A DNA stretch of 64,000 bases from an uncultured Acidobacteriota bacterium (GTDB lineage Bacteria; Acidobacteriota; UBA6911; RPQK01; JAJDTT01): contig CATOST010000030.1 of NCBI GenBank assembly GCA_951812665.1, positions 1 through 64,000 of the forward strand, written 5' to 3'. The position numbers were made by a program, and so were the translations under genes. Positions 1-9,599 of this stretch are shown piece after piece. Each line of letters starts with the position of its first letter. Within the stretch, counting starts at the first letter, position 1. The notes beneath the pieces were generated by a model, which was not told where the DNA came from, did not search any database, and was given only the letters and a program-made list of their open reading frames with translations.

Positions 1-1
1 C

Positions 2-733
2 GGTCAGCCCTACATGTACTTCTGGGGCAACGTCATTACATTGGCCGATGGCAGTCTGGCCACAACGATTTTTGGCGGTTGGGCCGGAGATCCTCCACGC
101 CATCCCAAGACCACCTCTCCCAGGCTGAGTTTGATGATGGTCCGATCGGCCGATGGCGGGAGAGAGTGGTCGGTACAAGGGCTGGTAGCCCGCGGTGAAG
201 ACGTGCCTCAGGGGGCAGAGGGTGCCGCCGAAGCCTCCCTGGCGAAGCTCGAAAACGGGGATCTGCTTTGCGTATTTCGAGTGGGCGTTCCCTCTCCATT
301 TCACCGTAGCGTCAGCCGCAATCATGGCCGGACCTGGAGCCGTCCTGAAGCATTGCCGCAAGGGACGGGCTCGGTCAACCCGCGCCTGGCGCGTCTTTCC
401 AACGGCGTCCTCGCGTTAGCCGGAGGGCGGCCCGGACTTTTCCTCTGGCTCTGTTCGGATGGCCGGGGGGAGCAGTGGCACTCCATCGACCTGCAGGCGC
501 ATCACAACCGGAATCACCCGGCCACGCCAATTGATCCAGGCGGAACTCCCCGGACCAGCTCAGCCTATGTGGACATGATCGAGCTGGAACCCGCCACGAT
601 TTTCCTAGTTTACGATCGTATCCCCGGGGGCTGGAAGGGTGTTCCGTGGGACTCCCCGGAGTGGAATGAAATCTATGCTGTCCGAATCAAGGTGAGCCGT
701 GCGGTTCGAGTAGAGTCAGAAGGGACACGTTGA
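2..733 (+). CDS. Sialidase-like (BNR/Asp-box) protein, 3' part
   Basis: The reading frame is open to the left window edge, so the N-terminus is missing; about 243 residues remain. Asp-box-like turns are visible (RSADGGREWSV, SRNHGRTWSR), typical of the six-bladed sialidase propeller. The C-terminal half (GGRPGLFLW, QAHHNRN, TSSAYVDMIE, FLVYDRIPGGW) closely resembles the end of the sialidase-like protein at 40177-41442, so the two are paralogues. Family members hydrolyse terminal glycosidic residues outside the cytoplasm, but many BNR proteins have unknown substrates. It converges on the next gene with only 45 bp between them. Confidence 0.8.
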   Translation, partial: GQPYMYFWGNVITLADGSLATTIFGGWAGDPPRHPKTTSPRLSLMMVRSADGGREWSVQGLVARGEDVPQGAEGAAEASLAKLENGDLLCVFRVGVPSPFHRSVSRNHGRTWSRPEALPQGTGSVNPRLARLSNGVLALAGGRPGLFLWLCSDGRGEQWHSIDLQAHHNRNHPATPIDPGGTPRTSSAYVDMIELEPATIFLVYDRIPGGWKGVPWDSPEWNEIYAVRIKVSRAVRVESEGTR

Positions 734-778
734 AAATCCAGTCTTCTCTGCGATGCCGGTGACGTGCCGACCCTTCAT

Positions 779-2164
779 TTACATTACGATCACTTCTCTG
801 ACTTTGATCGCCTTGCGCCGCCGGTCCTGGCCGTCCAGGTGGCGAAAGTCCGAATACGCGATCAGGAAACGATCCGCACCGGTGACGACGATGTCGGTGT
901 TGCTGCAGCTGATTTTCCCGCTCAAGGCCCACCGCTCCTCAGGGGACATCGCCGACAGCTCTGCCTCGGCTGGCCCGACCAGGGCGAGCGCGCTGCTCCA
1001 AGTCCGGCCACTGTCCGCTGAGGCCCGGACGTGCACCCCGGGTCGACCATAAACCACCGCCACCGCTCCGTTCTCCAGACGGCGAAGATGCGGAGTGACA
1101 CTGAACGCAGCCAACCGGCGGGGGGGCGTCCAGGTGTGGCCGCCATCGGAAGAGCGCGCCGCCGCCAGATAGTTACTGGCCCTGGGATCGCGGCCCAGTT
1201 GAGTCCGCATGACGCACAGTAAGTCACCATTGGGCATTCGCTCGATCGATTGCTCACCACAGCCGTATCCGAAGGTCGCCAGGCCGGCTTGGTCGGCGAT
1301 GGTCCCACGGACTTGCCAGCTTCGCCCCCCGTCGCTTGAGGCCAGGCACTGAACCCGAAAAAATGGCGTTTCAAAGCGTGGATCTTGCGTCGAGTGGGCC
1401 CAGAGAAGAGTGTCGTCCGCCAGAGCCAGAACCACCTTGGGCCAGTCCGGCGGCCGGAAGATACTGCCAACCTGATAATAGGGGCTGACTCTCACCACTC
1501 GTGGCAAATCGTGCCACTCCCCGGCGGCATCTCTCGCCCGGACCAGGATACCCAAGAGCATGTCCGAAGGTTCAACGGTGCCGTACTCGTATTGCCAGGG
1601 GGCGTCGGGTCCGGCACGTGACGTCAGGGGAAACCGGCGGGTCCCCGGCGGGAGATCGGCATAGCGATAGTAGGAGAAATCCTGGACGTTCCAAGCGTCT
1701 CGAAAGGTGAAGACCGGTTTCAAACCCAGCTCGTCAAGGGAGATCTCTTCTCGATTCCAGTGACCGTAGCTAGAGTAATGATAGACGTACTTCTCAGTAC
1801 CGAAAGCGACCTGCTCTCCGGTCGGCAGGGTCAGGATATCGGGTGAGAAATCGACTTGATCCTCGGGGATCGGCTGCCAGGACCTGCCCTCATCCCGGGA
1901 GATGAAAAACATTGTCGGTTGATGTACGCCGACTTCCGCGTCTTCCCCCACATTCATCGCCAAATAGATCTGGCCGGCGCGGCCCCGCCACATATCGGGG
2001 AATTGGTAAAAACCCCAGCGCTTTTCGCCGGGCGGGCTCACCGCCACGATCACCGGCTCGCCGAGCGTCACTTCCGGAACGGCGGAATCTCTTTCCAATT
2101 CCCCTGCGTCCCGCGTGCAACTGCCCAAAGCGCACAGGAGAATCAGGACACCCGTTCTTGCCAC
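779..2164 (-). CDS. Sialidase-like (BNR/Asp-box) lipoprotein
   Basis: Predicted outer surface or periplasmic lipoprotein with a sialidase-type beta-propeller. A hydrophobic segment ends in the lipobox ALGSC. I chose a GTG start at 2164 because it puts the signal peptide at the N-terminus and has an AAGGGG ribosome site just upstream; an ATG at 2221 would add 19 residues. Asp-boxes are seen as SRDEGRSWQ, SSDGGRSWQV, SSDGGHTWTP and SADSGRTWSS. It is a clear paralogue of the lipoprotein at 21545-22981: both open with VTLG.P, then RWG....FPDMWR and AINVGED or AMNVGED. Substrate unknown. Confidence 0.85.
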   Translation of the reverse strand: MARTGVLILLCALGSCTRDAGELERDSAVPEVTLGEPVIVAVSPPGEKRWGFYQFPDMWRGRAGQIYLAMNVGEDAEVGVHQPTMFFISRDEGRSWQPIPEDQVDFSPDILTLPTGEQVAFGTEKYVYHYSSYGHWNREEISLDELGLKPVFTFRDAWNVQDFSYYRYADLPPGTRRFPLTSRAGPDAPWQYEYGTVEPSDMLLGILVRARDAAGEWHDLPRVVRVSPYYQVGSIFRPPDWPKVVLALADDTLLWAHSTQDPRFETPFFRVQCLASSDGGRSWQVRGTIADQAGLATFGYGCGEQSIERMPNGDLLCVMRTQLGRDPRASNYLAAARSSDGGHTWTPPRRLAAFSVTPHLRRLENGAVAVVYGRPGVHVRASADSGRTWSSALALVGPAEAELSAMSPEERWALSGKISCSNTDIVVTGADRFLIAYSDFRHLDGQDRRRKAIKVREVIVM

Positions 2165-2435
2165 CTCTTTGCCCCTTGCTCCTCTGTACTCGGTTTCCAA
2201 CGCCGGAAGCAGTCTTCTCAACTCTTCTCTCCCATCCTCTCAGAGGGCTTGGCGTCCCGTAACCCCGCAGAGTCGGCTTCTATCCTTGGTTCACAGCCCA
2301 AGGCGTCGGCACCACCTCCACCGGTCTTCTCTCGGCGTCCCCAGACTTGCTCTTGGAATGGACAGCCTGAACGGCTTGTGAACCGTGAGCCGCTCATGGA
2401 GGCAGGGAAGGAAAAGCGTGGGAGGGAATCCACCT

Positions 2436-4088
2436 TCACGGGCGGGACGCCCACTGCGGTAGAGCCTTCACCTGAAACTCCTCCTCTGCCTCGACCTCCT
2501 GTCCCTTGATCCGGTCCCGGACCTTCACGGACAGCCAGTAGCGACCCGGTTTCAGATCCCGCAGAGGAAGGCCCTTGATCAACACCAGCCGGTGCTGGGA
2601 GAAGAGTTGGATGGACTCACCTGCCTCGTCCACCCTCTCCACTAGCGTCTCCGCGCCGCGATTGATCCGGTAGCTCGCCCGGATCGAGGGCTTCTGTGTA
2701 CTCTGGTCTACGGCCACGTTGTAGACCTGCAGATAGACGCCGAGGGGTCCCGGAGCCAGGAAGTCCCTGTCGAGCCGGGGCCGGATCTTCACGTCTCCGA
2801 GCACGAACATCTCATGCCTGGGGATCTCTTGTAGCGGCGAGATCTTGTCGGAGAGAATCAGGGAGCTGGCCCTAAGATCATCCCCTCCATAGCGGGCGGG
2901 GACGATGGCCTGACGCACCCATCCCATGCGCCCGCTGTGCAGATCCTTGACCACCAAGTCTAACCGGTAGCGCATCTTTCCCTTCAGGGTCAGTATCCTC
3001 TGGTAGTTGGAACTGGACTCCAGTTTCCGAGGAAGGACCTCAGGGCGGTAGGATTGGAAGAGTTCGTCGTCGAACTCTTCCACGATTCTCTTGGCGATAC
3101 TGGTGACGACTCCGTAGACGGCGACCCTGGCCACATGGGAGCCGTTTTCCGGAGCGAAGCTCAGCTCCCGATTGTCCAGCTCCAGTGTGACCGGGACCAA
3201 GACCTGTTCGTTGTTGAGCTTAAAGCAGTCCTGCTGGAAGCGGACCGGAAGGGTCTGGTAATCCACCTTCACATCGACCAGTTCTTTCAGGTCCCGATAC
3301 TTGATCTCCCGCGGGGCCTGAATTCTGGCATAGGTCTCGTAGCGGGCGAAGGGACTGTCCTTGACCCGGCGCGTCATCAGGGGATAGTCCTCGCGGTTGC
3401 CCGGAGAGAAGAAGGGACGCTGGGCCTTGGTGGTCAGTCCCAGCTCCTCGGCCACCGTCAGACCCGCGCCGGGCACGCGCAGAAGGGCATCCTTCTCCTC
3501 GGGATACAGGCTGATCCGATACTCGCCGGTGAGGGTGACGTCGACGAACTCCACCTCCAGGTCCTGTCCCAGGCCCGGGATGTGCAGGTAGCGCCAGACC
3601 TCGTAGGGGAAGGTGTTGGTAGAGCCCCCTCCTTCGTGCATGGGACGGCGGTAGATGCCCCCAGAGGGGTGGGACTCCACATCGTCCGGTGGCCCGTGGA
3701 TCACGTAGATCCGCCCCCGGTCCGTCTGCCACCCCGGCCTGCCGCTGCCGAACCTCTCGTTGACGAAGGCGAGGCGCCGGTAGTGCTCTTCCTTGAATTC
3801 GTTGGGGCTCGTTCTCATGTCCGGGTCCCGCCGGTACCAGAACTGCTGGATAAACTTTTCCTTCTCGTCGGGTGTGGTCAGACGCTCGAAGACAGCTCTC
3901 TCCTCGTCCGTGATGATGTAGACCACGTCTTCCCTGAGCCATTTTCGGAAATAATCTTCTCGTTCCTCCCGCCGGGCGGCTTCCTCTCCCTCCTGGACCA
4001 GCATGCGCCCCCAGGACGGGACGGCAGCCAGCCAGAAGAAGGACACGGCAGCAACCAGCAGGAAGTTGGAGAGAGGCTTCGTCGCCAT
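2436..4088 (-). CDS. GWxTD domain-containing secreted protein
   Basis: About 550 aa. An N-terminal signal or anchor segment (residues 8-25) is followed by a charged region and the family signature GWQTD at residues 119-123, continuing into DRGRIYVIHGPPD. The C-terminal half looks like beta-sandwich domains. GWxTD proteins are common in Acidobacteriota and related phyla; their function is not established. The start at 4088 is supported by a GGGAGGAAG ribosome site one base upstream of the normal spacing; a longer ATG-less extension to 4439 has no signal peptide at its start and is rejected. This gene is the main taxonomic marker of the window. Confidence 0.88.
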   Translation of the reverse strand: MATKPLSNFLLVAAVSFFWLAAVPSWGRMLVQEGEEAARREEREDYFRKWLREDVVYIITDEERAVFERLTTPDEKEKFIQQFWYRRDPDMRTSPNEFKEEHYRRLAFVNERFGSGRPGWQTDRGRIYVIHGPPDDVESHPSGGIYRRPMHEGGGSTNTFPYEVWRYLHIPGLGQDLEVEFVDVTLTGEYRISLYPEEKDALLRVPGAGLTVAEELGLTTKAQRPFFSPGNREDYPLMTRRVKDSPFARYETYARIQAPREIKYRDLKELVDVKVDYQTLPVRFQQDCFKLNNEQVLVPVTLELDNRELSFAPENGSHVARVAVYGVVTSIAKRIVEEFDDELFQSYRPEVLPRKLESSSNYQRILTLKGKMRYRLDLVVKDLHSGRMGWVRQAIVPARYGGDDLRASSLILSDKISPLQEIPRHEMFVLGDVKIRPRLDRDFLAPGPLGVYLQVYNVAVDQSTQKPSIRASYRINRGAETLVERVDEAGESIQLFSQHRLVLIKGLPLRDLKPGRYWLSVKVRDRIKGQEVEAEEEFQVKALPQWASRP

Positions 4089-4366
4089 TCTTCCTCCCAC
4101 ACGAAGAGATCCGAGATGTGGGAATCGAGTTGTGGACAGTGTACCTGAGTGGAGAGTCCATGTCACCGTGAGCCGTCGTCCGGAAGCGGCGGCGGTTACG
4201 CCTCCTAGGAGTCTGCGCGGTAGAAATGATCGTAGCGAGAAAGTGGAGAATCGAGGCCAGATTTTCACGATTTTGAGGTGCATAGTTGTTCTATTCGCCG
4301 AGAAATCGAGGCAATATGGACCGATCCTACGCTTTCGCAGTAGATCAATTTCTGCCGCGCAGGCTC

Positions 4367-5377
4367 CTAGCTCAGGTCGATCGGATTGGACCAGGCATGA
4401 CCGTCCTCGCCGTCCCACAGCTCGATCCGGACGTAACATCCTACAACCCGGGGCCGCTGCCAGTAGCCCCGATCCAGAAATCGCCCGGTCATCTCCGCGA
4501 CCTTGCCGGGAGTGGCCAGGGCCGAAAGCGGTGCCCGGGCCTCCTTTAGGGATTCACCCGCTGGCGCCACCCGACGGACGCCCAGCCAGGGTGACGAGGC
4601 GAACCAGACCGAACGAACGGGCGTGGTCTTCACCCGGATCTCTCCGCCCCCTACTGTGATCTCCTCGATTCGAGGCCCCGTCGTGGAGTAGAAGCGGCCC
4701 TGCCGGATGGCCTCCAAGATTTCGGCGGAAGTTCGAGTGCGAGCCCGGGCCATAATCCAGGCTTCCGCCTGATCACGGAAAGGCTGCCGGCCCAAGGGAG
4801 CAAAGGTCAGCTCGGGACGGACTCCGCTGTGCCGGTCGTCACTGGCCACGCCCCACAGCCGGTGTCCCCCGGCCAGCAATTCGTCCCACTGGGCTGTGGA
4901 ATCGCCACGGCGCCCGTTCCAATGGTTCGGCGCGTTGAAGATCTCGATTCCTGCCAGACCACTCAATCGGGAGATGGCGGCGGAAGAAACACCACTGAGG
5001 GAGGGATGGGAAAGAAAGGGGACTCCACCCTGCTCCAGCACTTCATCGATGACTCGCTGCGGGCCTGCCATCTGGCTCGTCATCCGCTGGATTCCCAGGG
5101 CCAGGACCTCGGCCGGAAAGGTCTCCTGCCAACAGACCCCGATCTCGGCACCTGGTAGGACAAGGATCTCACGGGATGGGTGCCCGCTGACATTGGTGAC
5201 CAAGTTGTGGTCAGTGACGAAGAGGAAATCGTACTCGTGGCGGGCGTACCACTCCGCCAGTTGGCTTAGGCGGAAGAGACCGTCCGAATTGGTGGTGTGA
5301 CTGTGGACGTTGCCCCGGTACCATTGGCCCGGGCCTTCAAAGAGATGTATCGGGGTTCCGTTTTCCTGGTGTTCCAC
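4367..5377 (-). CDS. PHP-domain (CehA/McbA-like) metallohydrolase
   Basis: 336 aa, GTG start. PHP-superfamily metal-binding motifs are present: NVHSHTTNSDG (residues 23-33), VTDHN (54-58), a downstream FLSHPSLSG and a GVASDDRHSG element. Members hydrolyse phosphoesters, carbamates or related bonds with two or three metal ions. No signal peptide was seen, so it is probably cytoplasmic. It lies 81 bp downstream of a sialidase-like gene on the same strand. The closely similar paralogue at 28515-29528 also follows a sialidase-like gene, which implies a functional pairing. Confidence 0.82.
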   Translation of the reverse strand: MEHQENGTPIHLFEGPGQWYRGNVHSHTTNSDGLFRLSQLAEWYARHEYDFLFVTDHNLVTNVSGHPSREILVLPGAEIGVCWQETFPAEVLALGIQRMTSQMAGPQRVIDEVLEQGGVPFLSHPSLSGVSSAAISRLSGLAGIEIFNAPNHWNGRRGDSTAQWDELLAGGHRLWGVASDDRHSGVRPELTFAPLGRQPFRDQAEAWIMARARTRTSAEILEAIRQGRFYSTTGPRIEEITVGGGEIRVKTTPVRSVWFASSPWLGVRRVAPAGESLKEARAPLSALATPGKVAEMTGRFLDRGYWQRPRVVGCYVRIELWDGEDGHAWSNPIDLS

Positions 5378-5458
5378 TGCTGCCTGCTCCCAATGTCTTG
5401 TCAGCGTCCCGACCGAGACACCTGAATCTTGCGACCTGCAACTTTTCCAAGTCTCGGC

Positions 5459-6604
5459 TCAATCCCCCTCCAGCCTCAACCGGCAGTAGCGCGCATGCGT
5501 GTCGCCCGACTGCGTGCACCAGAAGCTGACCATCAGCTCATTCGCGGTCAGTCCGATGATCTGAGGGGCCCCGTAGGCGATGATGTCATGACTGCTGGGG
5601 TATCGGTCGGTCCGGGGAACCCCCAGCGCCTCCTTGCCGTACGCGTCCCAGACCACCACCGGATCCGGGCTCCAGGTCTCTCCCCCATCCTCGGAGAAGA
5701 TGACCTTTATGCCTGGTTGGTCTGTGTTCTCCCGGTGGGAATAGACCAAAACCAACTGTCCCGCGCCCATCTCTAACACGCCACTGGTCTGTCCCGGGAT
5801 TTTCGACGCTCGAGGACGGCTCCAGGTCTGCCCCGACGCGTCCAGCGAGGTCACGAAGTGGAGATCGAAGAACTGGGTCATCTCCAGGTTTCCGGTCCAG
5901 AGAGAGCCCAGCAGCCGACCATCGGACAAGCGGATGAAGCTCCCATGAGAATAGGAGCGGTCTTCGCCAGTCCCATCGGCCACGTCGACCCAGTCGCCCC
6001 AACTCCTCCCGGCATCGCTGGAAAAAAGGGCGAAGGTCTTATTCAGGTGGGAGCCGACATTGTCGTAGGACTTCCAGGTCTCGAAGATCTGCATCCAGTT
6101 CCCGTCTTCCAATTCGATGGCGGGACCGTCGGCCGCCGGCTCCAATCCGGAAGGCATGGACGGCAAGCTGGCCACCGGCGGGTCGGACCAAGTCCTCCCC
6201 CCATCGAAGGAGCGAAGATAGAGGGTCTGACAGTGGCTGATGCCGCCAGTTTCTTGGTTGAAATAGAAATGGTCCGGGTCGGAATGTTCCGCCCGATTCA
6301 CCTTCATCACCAGGCTTCCGTCGTGAAGCGCCGTAATCTGGGCGCCCCGATAATTGTAATGGCTGTCGTCGCGCGAGCGGTCGCGAATGGGACCCTCGTG
6401 CTCCCACGTCTTTCCTCCGTCCCTGGATCGGACTTGGTGAATCATGCCGTCGCGGGAGTACATGGCCTGGCCATACCGAAAGACGCAGATCAATTCCTCC
6501 CCCGAGAGCGGCTGCACGAAAGGAGCGTAGGCGATGACGGCCTTGTGACCCGGATGGGGATTCCGGTACAGGACGCCTTGATCCAAGATTCTGAGAGCAT
6601 TCAT
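5459..6604 (-). CDS. Sialidase-like (BNR/Asp-box) protein
   Basis: About 381 aa from the ATG at 6604. At least four Asp-boxes are visible: SRDGGKTWEH, SFDGGRTWSD, SSDAGRSWGD and SEDGGETWSP. The early RxxxR-type region reads NPHPGHKAVIAYAP. No signal peptide is obvious, unlike most sialidase-like neighbours. An upstream start at 6733 would overlap the preceding gene by 29 bp and add 43 residues of low-complexity character, so I prefer 6604, although the ribosome site there is weak. It sits between a TIM-barrel glycosidase-like gene and a PHP hydrolase, all on the minus strand and probably co-transcribed. Confidence 0.8.
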   Translation of the reverse strand: MNALRILDQGVLYRNPHPGHKAVIAYAPFVQPLSGEELICVFRYGQAMYSRDGMIHQVRSRDGGKTWEHEGPIRDRSRDDSHYNYRGAQITALHDGSLVMKVNRAEHSDPDHFYFNQETGGISHCQTLYLRSFDGGRTWSDPPVASLPSMPSGLEPAADGPAIELEDGNWMQIFETWKSYDNVGSHLNKTFALFSSDAGRSWGDWVDVADGTGEDRSYSHGSFIRLSDGRLLGSLWTGNLEMTQFFDLHFVTSLDASGQTWSRPRASKIPGQTSGVLEMGAGQLVLVYSHRENTDQPGIKVIFSEDGGETWSPDPVVVWDAYGKEALGVPRTDRYPSSHDIIAYGAPQIIGLTANELMVSFWCTQSGDTHARYCRLRLEGD

Positions 6605-6704
6605 GATGGTCTTGGTTACCTCATCTTGATCCGGCCGGTACTGGGTGCTGAATCCTTCCCTGGCCCGTCCTGGGTCTAGGAGAATGCGGCCAGGGGATAT
6701 GGCA

Positions 6705-8558
6705 TCAACTGTAGCCGATTCGGATGCGAACATCTACGATCTGTACGGGCTCGGCGGGGTCACCCCGAGGGGGAGGTTCGACAGTCACCCGAAGTGTGTT
6801 CTTGCCTTTTATCAAGTTCCGCGGATCGATTCTGAATTCAACCCAGCCTGCGTCGTCTATCCAACCGACGCCATACCCGCCGTAGCGTTTAACCTTCGCT
6901 TCTACGGGCTCGGAAAGGGAGATGCCGTTGAGCGCCCATTTGAATCGCCGGGGGTCCGTTCCCTCGGCCCGCTCAAGGTCCCAGCTGGCGATGGCCGGAG
7001 GGCGCGTTGAATCGGCGGTGCTGTACTGCGCTTGCACAAAGACTACCGACGCGCTGGTTGGATCATCGGCAATCTTGAGCTGGAAGACGGCATCTGCGGA
7101 ACCCGATTGGGTGGTAAAAGCCCGGGGCAACTGGCTGGCCAGACACCCATCGGCCAGACAGCCGAGCCGAGCGTAGCCGGGATCAATTCGGTAAAGCTTG
7201 TTCCGCCGGCTCAGGGATTTCGGGTCTTCTATCGTAGGCATCCTGCCGTAATCTGAGGGATTGGTGGGACCATGGTGAGTGTGCCAGTCATAGAGACAGA
7301 TGCCGTCGGCCCCCGCTTCCCAGAAGCGGTAGCTGGCAGCGTCAACGGCTTCGTAGTTGGAAGCCAAGCCTCCTTCCATTTCAGGGTCACGCACATCCCA
7401 CTTGGGCCGTCCGGTCTGAAATGGCACGTAGATCCGATCCAGACACCCATAAACAGGGACATCATAGCGGTCGCCCAGGGCAACCCATTCTTCGATCGGT
7501 ATCGTGAACGGCATCCCACCGGAGCCGGCCAGCAGAAGATCGATCCACCCTTTCCGAGCCCACGTCTCGGGGTCCAGGCCCAGAGACAGTGAAAGCTCCA
7601 GCGAATCAGGCGTGCGGCCGCTGGCCAACAGGATGGGTCGGCCGCGCCGTTCTCCATAGTAATCAAGACGCTGGCGCACTTGGTGGACAAAGTCGTTCAT
7701 CACGGAAATGTTGCGCCGTTCCTGCCCTACCTTGAAGAAACCGTAATGACGGGCCCAGTCCAGTTCCACACCGTCCAGGTCGTAGCGCTCGCAAGCACCT
7801 TCAATCACTTGCAGGTAGCGGGCCCTGACTTCGGCACGAGCCCAGTCATAACCACCCCAGAACCACAGATCGCGCGAAGCCACGCCTTCCCGTCGAAATA
7901 CGTCCTTCAGGGGATGCACAGCTTCTGATTCCCTGAGAAGCTCGCGCTCCTTATCGGGGTCATACAGCTTCATCTTCCATCGCTGTTCCTCGATGGGCAT
8001 GAATCGGTCTAGCCAGGGGACAACCTTTTCTTCCCAGTGGGTTCCTGAGATATAGCCAAGTAAGAGTTCGGGATGCGCCAACTTGAAGGAGGACCAGTAT
8101 CCGGCTTTCGGAGCGTAGCGCGAGCAGTGCACATCGTTCATGCGTATGGAATAAAAAAACTCCTTCTGATGTTCGCGGGCGAAGTCGACCACATGCTGGA
8201 CCGGATTCGGCCCCAGCACTTCAATGTATTTTTTCGGGAACTCCCAATCCGGCTCATTGGTGTGAGCACAGTAGAGGATGGTCTCCACGGACGTGCCTTC
8301 CAAGAATCGTAAAGTACCGCCCCAGAACTGCTCGACCGATTCCAGAGGAATCGGCCATTTCCCACCTGCGTAAGCGATCGACTGAATGTCGCTGCCATCG
8401 TTGTTCCAGATGATAGGGCGCCTTTGCAGTCTTGCCTTCGTTCTCTTGCGAACGATCTCCGGCTGCAAATACCGACTACCTCGTGCGGCCGGTAAAGTCG
8501 CAGAGGTCCACAGCCCCACTCCCCCGATTCCCTTCAGAAAGACCCTTCGATTTTTCAC
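6705..8558 (-). CDS. Tat-exported glycoside hydrolase-like TIM-barrel protein
   Basis: 617 aa. The N-terminus carries a twin-arginine signal (NRRVFLKGIGG). The core resembles family-10-like glycosyl hydrolase barrels (GHL10 type): WNNDGSDIQS, TNEPDWEFP, FFYSIRMND and LDGVELDWAR (261-270), whose Asp and Glu at strand ends are candidate catalytic acids. The C-terminal about 130 residues form a separate beta-rich domain. It is a full-length paralogue of 38109-39947. Likely located outside the cytoplasmic membrane and acting on a glycan; no substrate can be named. First gene of the minus-strand run 8558 to 4367. Confidence 0.78.
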   Translation of the reverse strand: MKNRRVFLKGIGGVGLWTSATLPAARGSRYLQPEIVRKRTKARLQRRPIIWNNDGSDIQSIAYAGGKWPIPLESVEQFWGGTLRFLEGTSVETILYCAHTNEPDWEFPKKYIEVLGPNPVQHVVDFAREHQKEFFYSIRMNDVHCSRYAPKAGYWSSFKLAHPELLLGYISGTHWEEKVVPWLDRFMPIEEQRWKMKLYDPDKERELLRESEAVHPLKDVFRREGVASRDLWFWGGYDWARAEVRARYLQVIEGACERYDLDGVELDWARHYGFFKVGQERRNISVMNDFVHQVRQRLDYYGERRGRPILLASGRTPDSLELSLSLGLDPETWARKGWIDLLLAGSGGMPFTIPIEEWVALGDRYDVPVYGCLDRIYVPFQTGRPKWDVRDPEMEGGLASNYEAVDAASYRFWEAGADGICLYDWHTHHGPTNPSDYGRMPTIEDPKSLSRRNKLYRIDPGYARLGCLADGCLASQLPRAFTTQSGSADAVFQLKIADDPTSASVVFVQAQYSTADSTRPPAIASWDLERAEGTDPRRFKWALNGISLSEPVEAKVKRYGGYGVGWIDDAGWVEFRIDPRNLIKGKNTLRVTVEPPPRGDPAEPVQIVDVRIRIGYS

Positions 8559-8698
8559 ACTTACCCCCTTCTTGGATATGGATTCCTACGTCGCCTGACA
8601 TGTCTTGTCGATCGGACAGATCACCTGCCAAAAGGGCCGGACACTTCTCGTACAAACAACAGGAAAACCAGGAAGACAGCACTGGAGCCTGAATTCTG

Positions 8699-8711
8699 CT
8701 ATAAATTATTA
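8699..8711. promoter_or_regulatory. Candidate operator, TTATA-N3-TATAA type (degenerate)
   Basis: CTATAAATTATTA lies 21 bp before the start of the secreted-protein gene at 8733 and 140 bp from the divergent gene starting at 8558. It matches the six-site inverted repeat of this window with two mismatches, making it the weakest of the set. Confidence 0.35.
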
Positions 8712-8732
8712 CATGGATAGAGGACGTAATCG

Positions 8733-9512
8733 ATGCCCCGATGTTTGCAACTATTTCTCATCACAGTCATGACTACAACCTGCCTGGCCGGCGAGGTGAT
8801 CTACCGCGAAACCTTTGACCAAGGGAACGGGTCCACGGGACCTCAGCAAGGTTGGACGGTGGGCAAGAATACGGAAATCAATCGAGGGCCTGAGACTTGG
8901 CACAAAAACATTTTGGGGTACATGGGTTGGGGAGCGCCGTTGGAATGGACCCCGCAGGGGGGTCGATCAGGAGGCTATGCTACCTCCTCTTCACCCTGGT
9001 ACTTCGACGATAACCACGGAGAATTCTATTGGTTTCATATCGTCTTCCGAGTTCGCCAAGCGAAAGATATTGGGATTCAGGGCAGAGATCTCCGTAACGC
9101 CACGGTAGAACTCTCGCTAAGGGGGCGCGACTTGGCCGTAAACGACTTGAAACTGTATTTTTGGATTCAAGGAGAGGGCGGACGCAGTGGCTACTATACG
9201 AAACCCGCCTTGGTGAACTGGGCCCTGACATCCGAGCCCCTTGAGGATGCCCTGCGCGATGGTCAATGGAACGACGTTTCCTTTCAACTGACAACCGACG
9301 AATCTCGATGGAGCCAACTGGGTTTGATCAATGGAGGTCTGGCCAAGAAGATCCGGGTCATTCAGAGTCGAACCATGGCGGACGGGTTTCTCGAAGGGAT
9401 CCTCGCCGGCAAGCATTGGAACTTTGGCTTTCTGCTCTGCGGAATCGATCCTCGAGACCTCCCGCAGGGTAAGATTGACATTGATGAGTTTCGGATCGTC
9501 TCATCCGAGTAG
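8733..9512 (+). CDS. Secreted beta-sandwich-like protein, family member 1 of 3
   Basis: 259 aa with an N-terminal signal peptide ending near TCLAG. The mature protein begins EVIYRETFDQG, a pattern typical of LamG or concanavalin-like domains. Family signatures shared with 19782-20558 and 20599-21489 are ETWHKNILGY, GGRSGGYA, SPWYFDDNHG (87-96), LRNATVELSLRGRDL, a WNDVSFQL segment, GLINGGL and KIDIDEF. I do not recognise a named family. Secretion, the fold pattern and the sialidase neighbours suggest carbohydrate binding or cleavage, but no catalytic residues can be assigned. A degenerate copy of the shared operator lies just upstream. Confidence 0.75.
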   Translation: MPRCLQLFLITVMTTTCLAGEVIYRETFDQGNGSTGPQQGWTVGKNTEINRGPETWHKNILGYMGWGAPLEWTPQGGRSGGYATSSSPWYFDDNHGEFYWFHIVFRVRQAKDIGIQGRDLRNATVELSLRGRDLAVNDLKLYFWIQGEGGRSGYYTKPALVNWALTSEPLEDALRDGQWNDVSFQLTTDESRWSQLGLINGGLAKKIRVIQSRTMADGFLEGILAGKHWNFGFLLCGIDPRDLPQGKIDIDEFRIVSSE

Positions 9513-9599
9513 AGTCCGTCCCGGACTCAGTGGAACCCGAGGAACCGGCCGCGCCGACCAATTGGGCTTTCCCCAGGGTAATTGCGATCTCCTCTTTCG

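Noticed and set aside
3054..4148. 364-aa plus-strand frame opposite the GWxTD gene
   Set aside because: Antisense shadow; the minus-strand frame has signal peptide, ribosome site and family motifs.
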